A stretch of 56,306 nucleotides of DNA from contig NC_087081.1 of assembly GCF_026151205.1 (NCBI RefSeq), positions 16,544,837-16,601,142 on the forward strand, given 5' to 3'. The position numbers and the translations under genes were made by a program. Positions 33,397 to 44,171 of this stretch are shown piece by piece (positions within the stretch are counted from its first letter, which is position 1; the number at the start of each line of letters is the position of its first letter). The notes under the pieces are model-generated. The model searched no databases. It was not told where the DNA came from and saw nothing but the letters and a program-made list of their open reading frames with translations. The DNA comes from Bolinopsis microptera (lineage: Eukaryota; Ctenophora; Tentaculata; Lobata; Bolinopsidae).

Positions 33397-34854
33397 ATGG
33401 GCAACAACGAATCATCCAAGTTATCTGTGACCGCAATCCCTGATTCCTATATTGCAATCTCAATATGTTTCAACTCAAAGATAAGAGTCATGAATGTGAC
33501 TCCGGAGGTGAGAGAAATGCTTGTTATACTTGATCAGGAAATAGAGGCTAAATATGGATCCACTCGAGGACGTCTCATAGATTACTATGGTACTGTAAAG
33601 ATGCATGTTGGGGATAAGTTTACTTTTGTTCCTCGGAAGGGTAAAAAAAGAGCTACTCTCGGAAAGTTTTTTGCCATACGTGTCCTAGAGGAAATGTACA
33701 ATCTATGCTATAACCTGATTACAAGTAGTGATTTAGCAATGTATTCTGACAAATCTACTTGGTTCTTTGCAAAGGAGGCAATATCTGATGAAAACAGAGG
33801 TAAATCTAGAGTTTGCTGTATTGCTCCTGGTGGTGGACTGCGAGGCAACAAACTTGTCCTTCTGCATCATGATGAGCATATAAAACAAGCTGTTATGCTA
33901 GCTCTTGAAGATGCTTGGGCCAAAGGTGTATCAGGAACTAAGGACGTTCAGTCTTCAGGCGAAATCCTGCATGAGATTACTTTGAAAGGCACCTGGGGTT
34001 CGACTAATGAGGACGGAATAAATACTCGTAAAGCAGTTTGCAGTATAGTGGGAAGGATGGGTGAGGTAAACTGGAGACTTATCACTTCAACTAATCTGAA
34101 AGACACTGCAGACTGCTTCTTCTTCATATACGATCCAACTTTTACTGCTCATCCAAATGATTTCTGTATGCTGTCCCTGGCTAAAACGGACAGGTTGAGG
34201 TTAATTAACTGCAACCACCTTCTTGAGCCTTTGGAGACGGCTATTACTGCTGCTGGTCTTTCTATCCAAGAAAAGCTGGATTATTACGGTAGCCATGAGA
34301 TAAAAATACATGGAACTCCTTGGTGTTCCTCCGATAGTGAAGCCATTGTTGCACGAAGAAGTATTTCAAGGATTATGGAAGTTTTTGGGAAAGGTGGATA
34401 CACTCCTCTATACGCAATTGACATGTACCGTAGCTTGATTGACAAAGCCTCTATTCTCTTTCGGAAAGATCCATTCCCAATGAACTGTAAATATGCTTGC
34501 TTGTCATTGACCTACTTGAATACGCTTCGGTTACTTGATTTCCCCATCGATGTTGGTGTCCCATTGAGGGATTGTATCTACCAGTTCTATCCGTTTGGTG
34601 TTCAAAAGGAGGTAAATTTACCAGACTCGAACCTAGAAATAAACGTTGAGGGAAAGCCCTGGATTACTAATACTTTTTCCAAGGGTGCTAACTGCTTTCA
34701 CATGAGAGCTGTATTGGGCAAAATGATGGCGGTTGCGGCCCAACATGGCTGGTATGTATCCATTTCAGGAGATATTTCGGCAAAAATTTTTGGCGAAAAC
34801 CAAGATAGACATCCGATAGATGTTCATAGCATCTATTTTATGAAAATGTATTGA
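33397..34854 (+). CDS. Repeat-containing, putatively myristoylated protein, copy 1; family not recognised
   Basis: 485 codons without introns. Only TTTATTTTTAG|GTAAC lies just before the ATG, so a 5' UTR intron is possible. The N-terminus M-G-N-N-E-S-S-K fits the N-myristoylation pattern (Gly2, Ser6, Lys8). The body consists of units of about 110 residues with G-x-P-W or equivalent, a charged helix, G-W/Y-x-L-x-x-S-x-D, D-x-S-x-x-F-x-K-x-P and L-S-L-x-x-x-x-x-L-R-L-L. The second half-unit occurs alone at residues 17-54, then full units follow at about 65-165, 190-295 and 300-405, and a first half-unit alone ends the protein (about 412-485). The N- and C-terminal halves together make a fourth unit. 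No catalytic motif or membrane segment is seen. Its paralogue 6 kb downstream arose by segmental duplication. Confidence 0.8.
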   Translation: MGNNESSKLSVTAIPDSYIAISICFNSKIRVMNVTPEVREMLVILDQEIEAKYGSTRGRLIDYYGTVKMHVGDKFTFVPRKGKKRATLGKFFAIRVLEEMYNLCYNLITSSDLAMYSDKSTWFFAKEAISDENRGKSRVCCIAPGGGLRGNKLVLLHHDEHIKQAVMLALEDAWAKGVSGTKDVQSSGEILHEITLKGTWGSTNEDGINTRKAVCSIVGRMGEVNWRLITSTNLKDTADCFFFIYDPTFTAHPNDFCMLSLAKTDRLRLINCNHLLEPLETAITAAGLSIQEKLDYYGSHEIKIHGTPWCSSDSEAIVARRSISRIMEVFGKGGYTPLYAIDMYRSLIDKASILFRKDPFPMNCKYACLSLTYLNTLRLLDFPIDVGVPLRDCIYQFYPFGVQKEVNLPDSNLEINVEGKPWITNTFSKGANCFHMRAVLGKMMAVAAQHGWYVSISGDISAKIFGENQDRHPIDVHSIYFMKMY

Positions 34855-36160
34855 GATTTCAATTGTAGCTTTAAATATGTTTCAAGGGCCAACAGTCAGC
34901 CCACTCAGTTGATGGTAGAACCGTGGGTCTTTGTAGGATGTTGTAACAGGGACTCCACTTCTTTTTTTTCTTGCTAACTAAATTGCATAGGAACACTTGA
35001 GGACACTGCTTTCTTCACTCTCTTAGTCACACCAAAATATGGCTGGTAAGGTATGATGCCAGAAGCCTATACACCCAACCTCTAACGGAAAAAGCTGAGC
35101 TTTCCACCATAAAGCCCAGGAATAAGCTCTTTGTTATAACGCGCATGTTCCTACTTGGTTACTCTCATTGCCAACCATCAACTCTACTTAAATCACAATC
35201 TTTCCTGTGTCCGACCAGACTATAATATCGGCTCTCTCCGCCGATGTGTTGGGGGAACTGTGCTGGGAGGCCATCTTTGTCCCAGACCATCTGTCAATCA
35301 TGCTCCATCTCAAAAGGGCTCTCTTTTTCTTTCATATTTTTCTTTTATCTTTTAAAGCATTTTTTCGTAAATATTTACAATTCTGAAATTTGTATAAACA
35401 TTATTTTATGTACCTAGTTGTAGCTTAAGATTCTGTAAAATTTGTAAGGGGTCGTTCACGTGTTATCACTGAGGGGAGAGAGTGTTTTATGATTACGCTA
35501 GTATAATTTTCACACAATAGCTATGTGTAAAACTGTATACGTAGGGGAGAGGGTTAATAATTGGCCCAAATGTGATTACTTGACATGTGAGAATCCCCCT
35601 TTGACTTACATTTTTATTTTATCAAGTATTTTCTTTTTACCGATTTGAATGTCCTGCACAGCATATTGAAGCTTCTTCAAATTATTTTTATTGTTATTGT
35701 ATTGCTGTTTAAATTGAATTATAATTTTAATTCTAATTTTCAAGACTTTTGGAGGATAATTGCTACAAAATTAGTAAAGCCACCTCGAGGTAAATGGTGT
35801 CATGTGGTAGCAGTCAACATGAAATTGTGAAAATGGAATAAAACAAGGACTGACTGTTAGTGAACTAGACACGTGAACAATCTCCAAAAGAAGAGCAGTT
35901 AGGAAAACGTTCTATAAGTAACTTAAACAAATGAAAAAGAATAAAACAGATGAGGTCCAAAATGAAGACATGAAAGATGCTTTAAAAAAGAGTACCTCTA
36001 AGGATGACACAGCGCCGTGCAACTCGCTGCAGAACACCAATTCACTGGTTGTTCACAATTTAACAATTTAAGAACATTTGTGGTACTGCAATCCAACATA
36101 AAAAAGCAATACAGACTTCATATAAAATACCACATACCTTAGGGCCAATAAATTTGCTTC
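34855..36160. other. 3' flank of gene copy 1; no further gene
   Basis: Duplicated 3' sequence to about 35860, then AT-rich sequence. The short frames at 35155 and 35645 recur in the duplicate with changes but show no domain or coding-like conservation. Confidence 0.5.
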
Positions 36161-36164
36161 AAAA

Positions 36165-36815
36165 TAAATTTGGTTACCATAATTTTGGTCACCATAATTT
36201 TAGTCACAAATTTCGTAAATCTTTAGTCTGCAACAATTTTAGTCACAATTTCGACTTTTTGAGACCATTTTCCATTCCATTTACCTTAAGAACGACAAAC
36301 TTAGTCTACCCCGTTTGAGCATTACAGATTAAGCCGCAATGCATTACTCAGGAATTTAAATAACATCAGATCCAGAGTTTGTGACACTGTATCACTAAGT
36401 TCTTCAGTACACTGTCAGTTTCTTTTTCACCTTTTTCGACTTTACCATTTTTGTCGGTACGACTTAGTTTATGTCGATATGATCCTTCAGCCGTTTCAAC
36501 AGAGCATGGATTGGGATGGATCAGATTAAAAATATAATGTCCAAGAGGAGCTCTAACCTTTTAAGTGCAATAAGAATTTGGTACGGTTTAGTGCAGTAGG
36601 AACGGTGATGTCATTATATTAATTATAAAGCCCTATAAACAATGTAAGCTTAACAATATTCAATATTCATGTCATATATGCTCTACTGAAATTTTGGTCT
36701 CCTATAAAATAAGTCGCCGAAAAATTTTGTCTCATGAAATTTGGTTTACAACAATTTAAGTCAAAAGTTTGACTAAATTTATGGTAGACTAAATTTGTCG
36801 TTCTTAAGGTAAGTC
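36165..36815. mobile_element. Inverted-repeat element with AATTTTAGTC iterons
   Basis: TTACCTTAAGAACGACAAA followed by YTTAGTCTACC at about 36289-36318 is inverted at about 36783-36812. Around and inside these ends, short phrases such as AATTTTAGTCACAA, AATTTTGGTCACC and AAATTTGGTTTACAACAATT recur many times. There is no coding frame. The boundaries are uncertain because iterons extend outside the best inverted repeat on the left. Confidence 0.55.
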
Positions 36816-37102
36816 AGAATAATACAGAATAACAAATACAAACGCCTTACATGAACATTACGAAATTGTAACATAATACAAAAACCTGTAGAGTGGCTGC
36901 TTAAAAAAAAGGTAACCTCATGATCAGAACAATGATTATATAGGGTCTAATATTATTTCAAACTTGCCCTCAAATGTGTGAACTGGGGACTGTCCGTGAA
37001 TGGAAAAAAAGTGAAATGGTTCTAGAATGTGTGATGATTCAGGAAATGGATTGAAAAATAGATACCCCTAAAAATAGTGCCCCAGGAGATATCCCAGCTT
37101 CC

Positions 37103-37252
37103 CAAGGACAAAAGGAAATCGCGGCATGTACGGAATCGCGATTTTTCCCATTATTTGCGACAAATTTTTATGTATAGTCTAATATACCGCGAAATGTAAT
37201 TCGCGGTATCGCGATTTTTGGCCAAAATGACCGCGAAATCCTTTTGTCCCTG
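37103..37252. mobile_element. 150-bp hAT-type MITE
   Basis: Left end CAAGGACAAAAGGAAATCG and right end (inverted) CAGGGACAAAAGGATTTCG. Exact 8-bp duplications CAGCTTCC lie at 37095-37102 and 37253-37260. CAGGG-type ends with an 8-bp duplication are diagnostic of hAT elements. The interior is a series of TCGCGATTTT phrases with no coding capacity. Confidence 0.88.
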
Positions 37253-38035
37253 CAGCTTCCCAGAGGGTGGGATTAGGAGATAGAAATGGTTATGTATAAA
37301 TATAAGTATTAAAAGATAATGTGAACTTAATTTCAACAACAGGCAGTACTGGCCGTAGTATATTGGCAGCAAAACTGATAATTGGTATGAATTGATCTAA
37401 GATGGCTGGATAACACGAAATGAAACATTGCTATACATATGTGGTGAAACTGAAAGGATGACTTTAAAGAGTTCCGAATGATAATGTTCTAACAAACCAA
37501 AACTACTACTTTCTGTATCGTAGTAGATCTGGCATGATGTGTGGCAAGATTCTTTTATTATTTGTTCATGTCTCATTTCCATCCAAGATATGATTGATGC
37601 GTGTAAAGCTGTCTCAAAGCATAGTGCAAATACCAAATAACACCACCTACGGTAATAAGAAATACTTAACGTGTTTGTTTAAACTGAAGAAGATGGCTCA
37701 CTGACCAGCACTGTCCTTGTAGTGACACGTGATGCCCATATAAGGAGTTGTCTTTGAGTTCAGCTTGAGCAGCTCCCATAATCTTCCTTTATTTTGTGAG
37801 CACAAGCACGTTACAAGCACACCACAAGCACGTCCAAATACTACCAGATCCAAAAATGAGTTTGCTCCCAACCTAGCACAGTGTACGTTCACGATCTAAC
37901 CAGATACATTCATTGTTGGTCATGCGTACTATGATAAAGGTGGCTAATACTGCACACCATACGACACTTGAACACATTTATGAACACAACTCTTGTCCTA
38001 ACACTTTCTACTTTATATCAGTAAGGAGAGGATCA

Positions 38036-38100
38036 TGATGACGTCACGTGATATTGTGATGACGTCACGTGATATTGTGATGACGTCACGTGATATCACA
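38036..38100 (+). repeat. Three tandem 21-bp units carrying TGACGTCACGTG
   Basis: The unit GATGACGTCACGTGATATTGT is repeated three times. Each unit joins a CREB/ATF palindrome to a CACGTG E-box. The same joined motif occurs near 25999 and 26808. Confidence 0.8.
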
Positions 38101-38683
38101 AGTTACATGTCAGCATTAGATTCTAAATTTAGCAATAGAAATGTACAGTAATTCAATCAACAAGTCAGATTAGTCGGTCACGGAGTCCAGGGTCAAAATT
38201 ATTGATAATCAACTAATTTCTTTATCTATCAGTCAGCTCAGCATCTATCATGGCACGTTTATCTCTCGGACAGGTCGGGCGTTATTATTCCTTTTAGGGA
38301 ATTTACCATCTTTTGTTAAAAATAGTCTATTGTAGTACCTAATCCTAAACATAAGCCTAAACCTAACCATCCGGATAAGTTATACAAAACCAACATTATT
38401 TAGCTTTATAATTGGTAAGTTGCAGCCAAGCAAATATATTTCTTCTATTAGTCTATTCAACCTTTTCAATTTGATTCATGATTGTCCTTACAGTCTGACC
38501 ACTGAGTAGGTCTCGGTTATTTACTCATTTTATACTACCCCACTGAGACACTAAAAACGAGTATGCAATTTGTTTAAATATACAATTAAATATTAGCGTA
38601 TATAATACCACCTATTTGACGGCCACTTATTTTTTCATAATCGCACTGGTTTTTATTTTCAGGGAGTGCGATTACAAAACTAA

Positions 38684-39350
38684 TTGCACTGTTTTGAGAG
38701 CAACCGAAAGCATATTCGGTGCAATATAATCGCACTACTTTTCTAAAAGATGCTGTAAAACATTAGTCATTATTATAGGGAGCACTGCTTGCAGTATATC
38801 TCACAGGGGGAATGAGATTTCAGTAGTTCAGAGAGAGTCCCTCCCAACAACTGTAACTTCGTAGGAAGTAAAGCGAATTATCTTATTAGGATACAGGAGG
38901 TGAAAGCATTAAATAACTCGTAAAATACAATTTTCACGAGCCACGGGCCCCTATTGAAAAATACACCTAAAATACGAGATTCGGGGTGTTTTCAAAACCA
39001 ACATATTATGAGCGCTCGATTCATAATTAAAATCTGGCCTCTCTGCGATCTTTAAAGGTTGGACTATCAACTAATATCATGATGGATCTGAGATAGAATA
39101 ATAAAATTAATTTGAAATATCTTTTCTCAGGATATCAATTAATGGGGAGGGGGGTTCAGCCTGAAGTTTCTGTGAAACTTGATTCTGACATAGCAGTTGA
39201 CCAACAAAGTAGGACCCATTCCATTTACCGGCACCACGACATTAACTTTCCGCAAAAACCGCGAGAGACATACCATTGAAAACGTTTTGGCTGGGTTGAA
39301 TGGTGTTATGGTTTTTTACCAGTATGACAAAATACAAAACTGCCCAAGAA
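38684..39350 (+). other. 667-bp segment present only upstream of gene copy 2
   Basis: Copy 1 joins directly across this interval. TACAAAACT occurs at both edges, compatible with deletion from copy 1 by short direct repeats or with insertion into copy 2. Its last ~130 bases, with the flank up to the gene, resemble 16282-16490 on the minus strand, so part of it is a dispersed repeat. Confidence 0.6.
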
Positions 39351-39423
39351 ATAAGAACTTAATTTCCCAAATTTGGACAATTTGACAACAAATGGTGTCA
39401 AAATCGGTTTATTTTTAGGTAAC

Positions 39424-40878
39424 ATGGGCAACAAAGCATCATCCAAGTTATCTGTGACCGCAATCCCTGATTCCTATATTGCAATCTCAATATGTTTCAA
39501 CTCAAAGATAAGAGTCATGAATGTGACTCCGGAGGTGAGGGAAATGCTTGTTATACTTGATCAGGAAATAGAATCCAAATATGGATCCACTCGAGGACAA
39601 CTCAAAGATTATTATGGTACTGTAAAGATGCATGTTGGGGATAAGTTTACTTTTGTTCATCGGAAGGGTAAAAAAAGAGCAACTCTTGGAAAGTTTTTTG
39701 CCATACGTCTCCTAGAGGAAATGTACAATCTAGGCTACAACCTGATTACAAGTAGTGATTTAGCAACGCATTCTGACAAATCTACTTGGTTCTTTGCAAA
39801 GGAGGCAATATCTGATGAAAACAGAGGTAAATCTAGAGTTTGCTGTATTGCTCCTGGTAGTGGTGGACTGCTAGGCAACAAACTTATCCTTCTGCATCAT
39901 GATGAGCATATAAAACAAGCTGTTATGCTAGCTCTTGAAGATGCTTGGGCCAAAGGTGTATCAGGAACTGAGGACGTTCAGTCTCCAGGTGAAATCCTGC
40001 ATGAGATTACTTTGAATGGCACCTGGGATTCGACTGATGAGGACGGAATAAATACTCGAAAATTAATTTGTAATTTAGTGGGAAGGATGGGTGAGGTAAA
40101 CTGGAGACTTATCACTTCAACTAATCTGAAAGACACTGCAGACTGCCTCTTCTTCATATACGATCCAACTTTTACTGCTCATCCAAATGATTTCTGTATG
40201 CTGTCCTTGGCTAAAACGGACAGGTTAAGGTTGATTAACTGCAACCACCTTCTTGAGCCTTTGGAGACGGCTATTACTGCTGCTGGTCTTTCTATCCAAG
40301 AAAAGCTGGATTATTACGGTAGCCATGAGATAAAAATTCATGGAAATCCTTGGCATTCCTCGGATAGTGAAGCCATTGTTGCACGAAGAAGTATTTCAAG
40401 GATTATGGAAGTTTTTGGGCAAAGTGGATACACTCCTCTATACGCAATTGAGATAAGCCGAAGCTGGATTGATAAAGCCTCTATTCTCTTTCGGAAAGAT
40501 CCATTCCCAATGAACTGTAAATATGCTTGCTTGTCATTGACCTACTTGAATACGCTTCGGTTACTTGATTTCCCCATCGATGTTGGTGTCCCATTGAGGG
40601 ATTGTATCTACCAGTTTTATCCGTTTGGTGTTCAAAAGGAGGTTAATTTACCAGACTCAAACCTAGAAATAAACGTTGAGGGATGGCCCTGGATTACTAC
40701 TGCTTTTTCCAAGGGTGCTATTTCCTATCACATGAGAGCTGTATTGGGCAAAATGATGGCGGTCGCGGCCCAACATGGCTGGTATGTATCCATTTCAGGA
40801 GATATTTCGTCAAAATTTATTGGCAAACACAGAAATAGGATAGATGTTCATAGCATCTATTTTATGAAAATGTGTTGA
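39424..40878 (+). CDS. Repeat-containing, putatively myristoylated protein, copy 2; family not recognised
   Basis: 484 codons, intronless, nearly colinear with the copy at 33397. The ATG chosen is the one shared by both copies (M-G-N-K-A-S-S-K, again a myristoylation-type start). An upstream in-frame ATG at 39373 would add 17 residues absent from copy 1 and lies before an acceptor-like TTTATTTTTAG. Most differences are single substitutions, clustered around residues 205-220 and in the last ~70 residues; one extra residue occurs in the G-S-G-G-L loop and two are missing near the C-terminus. Both copies keep full open frames, which suggests that both are still under selection. The unit structure is as in copy 1. 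Confidence 0.8.
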   Translation: MGNKASSKLSVTAIPDSYIAISICFNSKIRVMNVTPEVREMLVILDQEIESKYGSTRGQLKDYYGTVKMHVGDKFTFVHRKGKKRATLGKFFAIRLLEEMYNLGYNLITSSDLATHSDKSTWFFAKEAISDENRGKSRVCCIAPGSGGLLGNKLILLHHDEHIKQAVMLALEDAWAKGVSGTEDVQSPGEILHEITLNGTWDSTDEDGINTRKLICNLVGRMGEVNWRLITSTNLKDTADCLFFIYDPTFTAHPNDFCMLSLAKTDRLRLINCNHLLEPLETAITAAGLSIQEKLDYYGSHEIKIHGNPWHSSDSEAIVARRSISRIMEVFGQSGYTPLYAIEISRSWIDKASILFRKDPFPMNCKYACLSLTYLNTLRLLDFPIDVGVPLRDCIYQFYPFGVQKEVNLPDSNLEINVEGWPWITTAFSKGAISYHMRAVLGKMMAVAAQHGWYVSISGDISSKFIGKHRNRIDVHSIYFMKMC

Positions 40879-41925
40879 GATTTCAAGTGTAGCTCTAAAC
40901 ATGTTTTAAGGGCCCAACAGTCAGCCCACTCAGTTGATGGTAGAACCGTTGGTCTTTGTACGATGTTGTAACAGGGACTACACTTCTTTTTTTCTCTTGC
41001 TAACCAAAATAGGGCTTGTAAAGTATGATGCCACAAGCCTCTACACCCAACCTCTAACAGAAAAAGTTGAGCTTTCCACCATGAAGCCCAGGAATAAGCT
41101 CTTTGTTATAACGCGCTTGTTCCTACTTGGTTACTCTCATTGCCAACCATCAACTCTACTTAAATCACAATCTTTCCTGTGTCCAACCAGACTATAATAT
41201 CGGGTCTCTCCGCCGATGTGTTGGGGGAACTGTGCTGGGAGGCCATCTTCGTCCCAGACCATCTGTCAATCATGCTCCATCTCAAAAGGGCTCTCTCTTC
41301 ACTTTAAAGTTTTGTTTTTGATAACTACTGCTTGAAGGACTATTATCACGTTTCAGCAAAAATGTGGTTCACCATATATTATTATTTATCTTTTCTGTTT
41401 AAAATTGTTTATAAATATAATATGGCAATTGATGACACAATTAGATTTTCAATTTATATTTCTAAACACTTTTTCTTTTGTCTTTTTCGTTTTATCTTTT
41501 ACTAAAAATTTGTTTTACTAAAAAAAGCATTTTATCGTAAATATGTACAATTCTGAAGTTTGTATAAAAAGTTATTTAATGTACTTAGTTGTATCTTGAG
41601 ATTCTGTAACGTTTGTAAGGGGTCGTTCAAATGTTATCACTGAGGGGGGGGGGCCGGAGAAAGTGTTTTATGATTATGCTAGTATAATTTTCACACAATA
41701 GCTATGTGTAAAACTGTTTACGGAGGGGAGAGGGTTAATAATTGGCCCAAATGTGATTACTTGATATGTGAGAATCCCCCTTTAACTTACATTTTTGTTT
41801 TATCAAGTTTTTTTCTTAATAAAAAATTTTGGAAAAAATTAGAAAGAAAAATGTTTTTTTCTTTTTACCGCGATTTGAATGTCCTGCACAGCATATTGAA
41901 GCTTTTTCAAATTATTCTTATTCTT

Positions 41926-42039
41926 GGTTGACGATGTCAACCCATCGAGATCGTTGCTCTGCGAAGCAGAGCAACGATCGACGATGCAAGAATGCTAGTT
42001 GCTAGTTCGCGCGGCGCGTCGAAGCGGCGAAGTCCTCCA
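41926..42039 (+). mobile_element. 114-bp structured insertion with 12-bp target duplication
   Basis: Absent from duplication copy 1, which gives the empty site. ATTCTTATTCTT is repeated on both sides. Inside, GATCGTTGCTCTGC pairs perfectly with GCAGAGCAACGATC across a GAA loop. The beginning (TTGACGATGTCAACCCATCG) resembles family X ends. Confidence 0.75.
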
Positions 42040-42110
42040 ATTCTTATTCTTATTGTATTGCTGTGTAAATTGAATTATAATTATAATCATAATTTTCAAG
42101 ATTTAAATTT

Positions 42111-42640
42111 TCTGAATTTTAACGAGTCTTGTAACATCTTTATTAACCCTTACATAACAGTTTACACTAAATCTAACTCTAATTACCGAAACAACATCCA
42201 TTGCAATGACCCCATCTAAATTTCAAAACTTCGAGTGCCCACAGATATTTAATGGATTATCATATTCTATAGGGCGATTAAAAAATAATGTTGGGATTTT
42301 TAAAAATAATTTTTATATTAAATGGCCACAATTTCTGAGATTATGTATTTGTAAGTGGTACTCCCACAAAAACTTTTCTCCAGATTGTGCAATATACCCA
42401 TTGCTCATGTGTAAAATTATAAAATAGGCATTTTAAGAGTTAAACTCTTGTACAGGTGGATGTGAATTGTTTTTATGATTAGCTGACAATTCGAAAGATT
42501 TTAACCCCAATAATTTGGTTCAGGACTTTTTATTTTGGCTGCAAAAATCGCGCTACGAAGGAGTTCCTACCAAAGTTAAACGGGGAATCGTATAAAACCA
42601 CTTTTGAGGCATAGCACATCAATAATAGTTCAAGCACAAT
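42111..42640. other. no gene seen
   Basis: AT-rich sequence. The 73-codon frame at 42206 shows no domain and is not supported. Confidence 0.4.
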
Positions 42641-42641
42641 T

Positions 42642-42732
42642 TAACGGTTGATACTCGTAAAATATCTGTTCACTGTTCAGGACCGTCGACGAGTCCAACT
42701 CGGCGCGTGTCCTGGTAGGTTGTAAATCTACA
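42642..42732 (+). repeat. Conserved ~95-bp dispersed element Y, copy 3
   Basis: Matches 7305-7402 except for a changed segment after AAAATATCTGTTC and a few substitutions. The hairpins are retained apart from a change in the terminal AACCTA arm. Confidence 0.65.
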
Positions 42733-42737
42733 AAAGC

Positions 42738-42845
42738 ACAATGCGTTACTGTGCCGCGCCGCGCACTCAATTATGCTTCTTGCAACTAGATCGGCAAAAT
42801 GCGCTACTGTGTCCCGCCGAGCTGCGATGAATTGACATCTGCATC
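42738..42845 (+). repeat. Family X-related element with internal duplication
   Basis: AATGCGTTACTGTGCCGCGC and a second version, ATGCGCTACTGTGTCCCGCC, occur in tandem, followed by GAATTGACATCTGCATCG. A sister copy lies at 43952-44075. Confidence 0.55.
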
Positions 42846-43011
42846 GTTAATTAACAATAATAGCTATTTACGCTATTGTGCTTTTTCACGGAGAAATTAG
42901 ACAATTGTGTTTTGAGCTGAGCTTGTTATTTTTTTCGAAAGTATTCTATAAATGATTTATATAATATATATATATATATATTATATATGTAATAGTATAT
43001 AAGTTTTAGTA

Positions 43012-43933
43012 GAGGCTCTTACGGGCAAAAAGACGTGTTTTCTGCTACGAGTTTAGAGACCTAACCGCTAATTGGACACAATAGTGAATAGTATGATGTC
43101 TAAGGATCGATAATATGTTAAGAAGTATAAATTTGGCCTTATTAGTCACGTGCTATACCAATGCGCGTTTTAAACTTTGACAGTCTATTACTCTAAGGCA
43201 AATAGAGTAATTATATTCATATTTTGTCAGCAATAAGATCACATTATTTTCTATTTAGTGTGAAAATATGAGCTAGAACGGACATAATCTCGCTGAGTTA
43301 TAGTTGCTACACGTTGTATACCTCTCGTGCACGCGCTCAAAAGGGGTTACAGCGTGTGTCAAAGTTATAGCTGTTTGAAATCTATGATGAACGCGCGGGT
43401 GCCAATTGATAACAACTAAATGCTTTTGCGCGTAGTGCGCGTCGAAAATTTGGCAAAAACGTTTGCGGAGTGACAATATTCAAACTTCGATAAAGTATAT
43501 GAAGTGGGTACTTCTCGGAAAGGAAAAATTTAGGCAAACACGATGTAACTATTTTTGGGTTAATTTAATACAACTGCAAAAAATTATTCAAACTTCAAGC
43601 AAAAAAAGTCAAATTTTTATCACTTTTTTGGATTGGAAAAATAGAGGGATTTTTCAAATTTTTATATCATCTTGTGCGGCTGTGTTTTAGCTATCTCCAT
43701 GCAAGTTTTGCCGACATGCCAACAAAATCAACTTGTTCAAAATATCAAAAAACATGGTTTTTTGGCCTATTTTTTGCCCAAAAATCGGTTTTTTTGCAAT
43801 TTTACCCCCAAAAAGTCAGTCCAATCATCTTAAAACCACTTTTAATCGATTCTACGGTCAAAAATACGTCTAGTAAGGTGTATCTGGGGTCCCTAGCGTA
43901 TATTATCGAGCGGACAATGCCCGTAAGAGCCTC
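43012..43933. mobile_element. TA-flanked MITE, copy 2 (TIR GAGGCTCTTACGGGCA)
   Basis: Same ends and TA flanks as 5131-5981, and co-linear with it. It retains about 70 bases, including ACACGTTGTATACCTCTCGT, that are missing from copy 1, so it is the fuller version. Confidence 0.8.
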
Positions 43934-43951
43934 TACTATGAAGGTACGCTT

Positions 43952-44075
43952 GTTATAGCGCAATGCGTTACTGTGAATGCCGCGCTGCGCACTCAATAAG
44001 GCTTCTCGCAACGGCTAGATCGGCGGAATGCGCTACTGTGCCGCGCCGAGCTGTGATGAATTGACATCGTCAATT
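43952..44075 (+). repeat. Family X-related element
   Basis: GCGCAATGCGTTACTGTG, a GCTTCTCGCAACGGCTAGAT middle and TGAATTGACATCGTCAATTAA end; closely related to 42738-42845. Confidence 0.55.
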
Positions 44076-44171
44076 AAAGGGTACGCGTACGGCTGAAGGT
44101 CAAGGATAACTGTGTTTATTGTTTCATGTCATGTATTTAATATATAATAGGGGTGCATGATAAAAATAAAC

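Larger units (their letters stand above)
32371..35860 (+). repeat. Segmental duplication, copy 1 (about 3.5 kb)
   Basis: From GCAAGATTCTTTTATTA to about 35,860 this block matches 37543-42110, including the intronless gene, a CACAAGCAC short tandem repeat, upstream motifs and about 1 kb of 3' flank. Divergence is moderate, with indels, so the event is older than the 8.9-14.3 kb duplication. Confidence 0.85.
37543..42110 (+). repeat. Segmental duplication, copy 2 (about 4.6 kb)
   Basis: Second copy of 32371-35860. It is longer because of a segment of about 670 bp upstream of the gene (about 38684-39350) and a 114-bp insertion at 41926-42039. Confidence 0.85.

Noticed and set aside
39373-39423. 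Upstream in-frame ATG of gene copy 2 as the true start
   Set aside because: Not conserved in copy 1; lies before an acceptor-like sequence and would destroy the shared myristoylation-type N-terminus.
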